Shown piece after piece: positions 62,725-64,000 of a stretch of 64,000 bases of DNA. The notes under the pieces were generated by a model. That model did no database searches, was not told where the DNA came from, and worked only from the letters and a program-made list of their open reading frames with translations. The DNA comes from JBMORL01 sp049322335 (GTDB lineage: Bacteria > Bacteroidota > Bacteroidia > Flavobacteriales_D > UBA2798): positions 1 to 64,000 of the forward strand of contig JBMORL010000061.1 of the NCBI GenBank assembly GCA_049322335.1. Reading direction: 5' to 3'. Position 1 is the first letter of the stretch. Every line of letters starts with the position of its first letter. A program made the position numbers and the translations under genes.

Positions 62725-63011
62725 CTTTTAAAAGGAAATAAATATTGGGGGGTCAAAAACTATCAAAATTTCTACTATACTGGAAAAAATAGTACTAAAA
62801 TTTCCACTATACCAGAAAAATTAGTAGTTCCAGACCCACCACACATATTTGGAAAAACGGATAAAAACCATAAAAAACTGATGGAAAAATCCTCATTATT
62901 CCTTCTTTTTTAACAAAAAATCATCAAAAAATTGAAAAAAACAGGAATGAATTCCCGGGACTTTTGTTTTGTATCCTGGTGGGGCATAAAAACTAAAATA
63001 TAACCCGGTAA
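62645..63011. other. AT-rich accessory gap without an intact gene
   Basis: These 367 bases hold the start of the antisense remnant, the inverted repeat ATACCAC-ACTAA-GTGGTAT (62661-62679), two 32-bp tandem repeats (62763-62826) and an A-rich run before the response regulator. I see no RNA gene or full reading frame. Confidence 0.5.
62763..62826. repeat. Two tandem 32-bp repeats
   Basis: Units 62763-62794 and 62795-62826 share AAAATTTC, ACTATAC, GAAAAA and TAGTA in the same order and differ at about six positions. They lie upstream of the antisense remnant's start and could be iterons or operator sites. Confidence 0.6.
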
Positions 63012-63704
63012 ATGTCATTTTTCCCTAACTTTCTTCCCGTAATGCCCGAGCCTATCATACACATCGCCCTTTTGGAAGATCATCGCCTTCAGCTGGAAGG
63101 ATTAAGCGCGTTATTGTCGCAGCGAAACGGTTTAAAGATTACCGGCAGTTTTTCAACCCCCGAAGAATTCCTGGCAAAGAAAAACGATATAACGGTTGAC
63201 GTATTGGTGGCCGACCTGCACATGCCGGGCCTGTCGGGAATTGAAGTGGCCGAATTATTGAAAAAAGAAAATTATCCTGCCAAAGTGATCCTGCTCACCA
63301 TGCAGCGGGGCGCACGTTTTTTACAAAAAGCCGAAAAAGCGGGAGCAAAAGGCTATGCACTGAAAAATATCAGTGTTGACGAACTGGAAAAGATGATCCG
63401 CAGGGTGTATAACGGTGAAAGCATTTACGATGAATCGCTGCGCGCTTATACACAGGAAGACGATATTCACATCAAATCCACTATTACCGTTGATGAAAAA
63501 CCCGAAGAATTACTGAGCGAAAGGGAAAAAGAAATACTGGTGATGGTGTGCAAAGAATATTCCAGTGCACAGATAGCCGAAAAATTATTTATTTCTACCG
63601 GTACAGTAGACACACACCGGAAGAATATCCTGGTTAAACTGGGAGTAAACAATACGGTGGGACTGGTGAAATATGCCCTTAAACATAACTTGCTTAACAA
63701 CTGA
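63012..63704 (+). CDS. NarL/FixJ-family response regulator, orphan
   Basis: A 230-residue response regulator; an alternative ATG at 63042 would remove ten poorly conserved residues. The receiver (about 14-135) has the acidic pair in LLEDHR, phosphoacceptor D68 (VLVADLHMPG), T in LLTMQ and K in YALKNIS; the proline that usually follows this lysine is replaced by N. The LuxR-type helix-turn-helix (about 165-230) is LLSEREKEILVMVCKEYSSA, IAEKLFISTGTVDTHRKNIL, VKLGVNNTVGLVKYAL. No histidine kinase is adjacent in the window, so its partner is elsewhere. Confidence 0.92.
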   Translation: MSFFPNFLPVMPEPIIHIALLEDHRLQLEGLSALLSQRNGLKITGSFSTPEEFLAKKNDITVDVLVADLHMPGLSGIEVAELLKKENYPAKVILLTMQRGARFLQKAEKAGAKGYALKNISVDELEKMIRRVYNGESIYDESLRAYTQEDDIHIKSTITVDEKPEELLSEREKEILVMVCKEYSSAQIAEKLFISTGTVDTHRKNILVKLGVNNTVGLVKYALKHNLLNN

Positions 63705-63840
63705 ATTTATTCCCTTAAGTAATCATTTCACTACAACAAAAAATCCGTTTAAACAGACAGCTGATTATTTTGCAGAGGAAAGGAAAAATATATGATAAAA
63801 AAGAAATGGATACATTAAAACGAAAATAAAGGCAATAAAA

Positions 63841-63862
63841 AAGGGACGCAACAGCGTCCCTT
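63841..63862. terminator. Bidirectional terminator
   Basis: AAGGGACGC (63841-63849), loop AACA, GCGTCCCTT (63854-63862): a perfect 9-bp stem with A-rich sequence on the left and TTTCTTATTTT on the right. It serves the converging response-regulator and SWIB genes. Confidence 0.85.
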
Positions 63863-63882
63863 TCTTATTTTCTTTGACGGAA

Positions 63883-64000
63883 TTACTTCACGTGTTTAGA
63901 AACAACTTTTGCCAGTTCGAACATAGAGATCTGACCTTTTCCACCGAATACAGTTTTGAGTTTTGCATCAGCGTTGATCATTCTTCTGTTCTTCTTGTCC
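63883..64000 (-). CDS. SWIB/MDM2-domain protein, C-terminal part
   Basis: The last 38 codons of a gene entering from the right edge; the TAA stop is at 63885-63883. The sequence DKKNRRMINADAKLKTVFGG followed by ISMFELAKVVSKHVK is the C-terminal half of a SWIB/MDM2 domain, as found in small bacterial SWIB proteins and at the end of some topoisomerases. Which of these it is cannot be told from this fragment. Small SWIB proteins are thought to bind DNA or chromatin-like partners. Confidence 0.85.
   Translation of the reverse strand, partial: DKKNRRMINADAKLKTVFGGKGQISMFELAKVVSKHVK

Overview
The window is chromosomal DNA of a Bacteroidota bacterium, most likely a free-living member of the Flavobacteriales/Sphingobacteriales/Chitinophagales side of the phylum. 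The evidence is several proteins ending in type IX secretion (T9SS) sorting domains or the gliding-motility-associated C-terminal (CHU_C) domain, SprB-type repeats, MORN/YwqK repeat proteins, two-component-regulator propellers, TetR/RND efflux genes of Bacteroidota type, and promoters of the TTTG / TAnnTTTG class. Gene starts rarely show a Shine-Dalgarno sequence. Both ends cut genes: rnr at the left edge and a SWIB-domain gene at the right edge.

Layout. 0-3 kb: the end of RNase R and an AT-rich orphan. 3-10.3 kb (minus strand): a coupled sensory operon of a secreted MORN protein, a 1688-residue membrane histidine kinase with about ten PAS domains, and a LytTR response regulator. 10.7-12.8 kb: rpiB coupled to an M28 peptidase. 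12.8-17.5 kb (minus): a secreted propeller, a lysyl-oxidase-like secreted enzyme and a TlpA-type thioredoxin lipoprotein. 17.6-21.6 kb: an ECF sigma factor with a membrane PKD/CHU_C partner, then ferritin, a second M28 peptidase and a GDSF-repeat protein. 21.7-28.9 kb: a tight four-gene signalling operon (YfiR-like, TPR, HAMP-PP2C phosphatase, propeller-adenylate cyclase-HD). 29-31.5 kb: rnhA, marC and purN overlap one another, and a divergent iodotyrosine-deiodinase-like flavoprotein follows. 31.6-43.7 kb: three very large envelope or secreted proteins, one an alpha-2-macroglobulin carrying a TonB plug domain. 43.7-47.4 kb (minus): polyprenyl diphosphate synthase, an unknown secreted protein and rlmN. 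47.9-54.4 kb (minus): a TetR-TolC-adaptor-RND efflux operon. 54.7-61.7 kb: asnS, a small glycosyltransferase/methyltransferase group, then rpoN with a PAP2-like membrane gene. 61.7-64 kb: tRNA-Asn, a HicBA-like toxin-antitoxin pair whose toxin is frameshifted, an orphan NarL-type regulator and the SWIB gene.

Housekeeping genes (rnr, rpiB, rnhA, purN, rlmN, asnS, rpoN, polyprenyl synthase) alternate with envelope and signalling genes, so this is ordinary chromosome and not one large island. The least ordinary items are: (1) the alpha-2-macroglobulin/TonB-plug chimera; (2) the lysyl oxidase homologue with copper and cofactor residues in place; (3) the YfiR/PP2C/cyclase-HD operon; (4) four genes with a TAnnTTTG box only 4-5 nt before ATG, suggesting leaderless or nearly leaderless mRNAs; (5) tiny palindromes inserted between short direct repeats; (6) a MITE-like repeat in two copies; (7) the broken hicA beside a truncated antisense reading frame. 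All functions are inferred from reading the sequence; no database search was possible.
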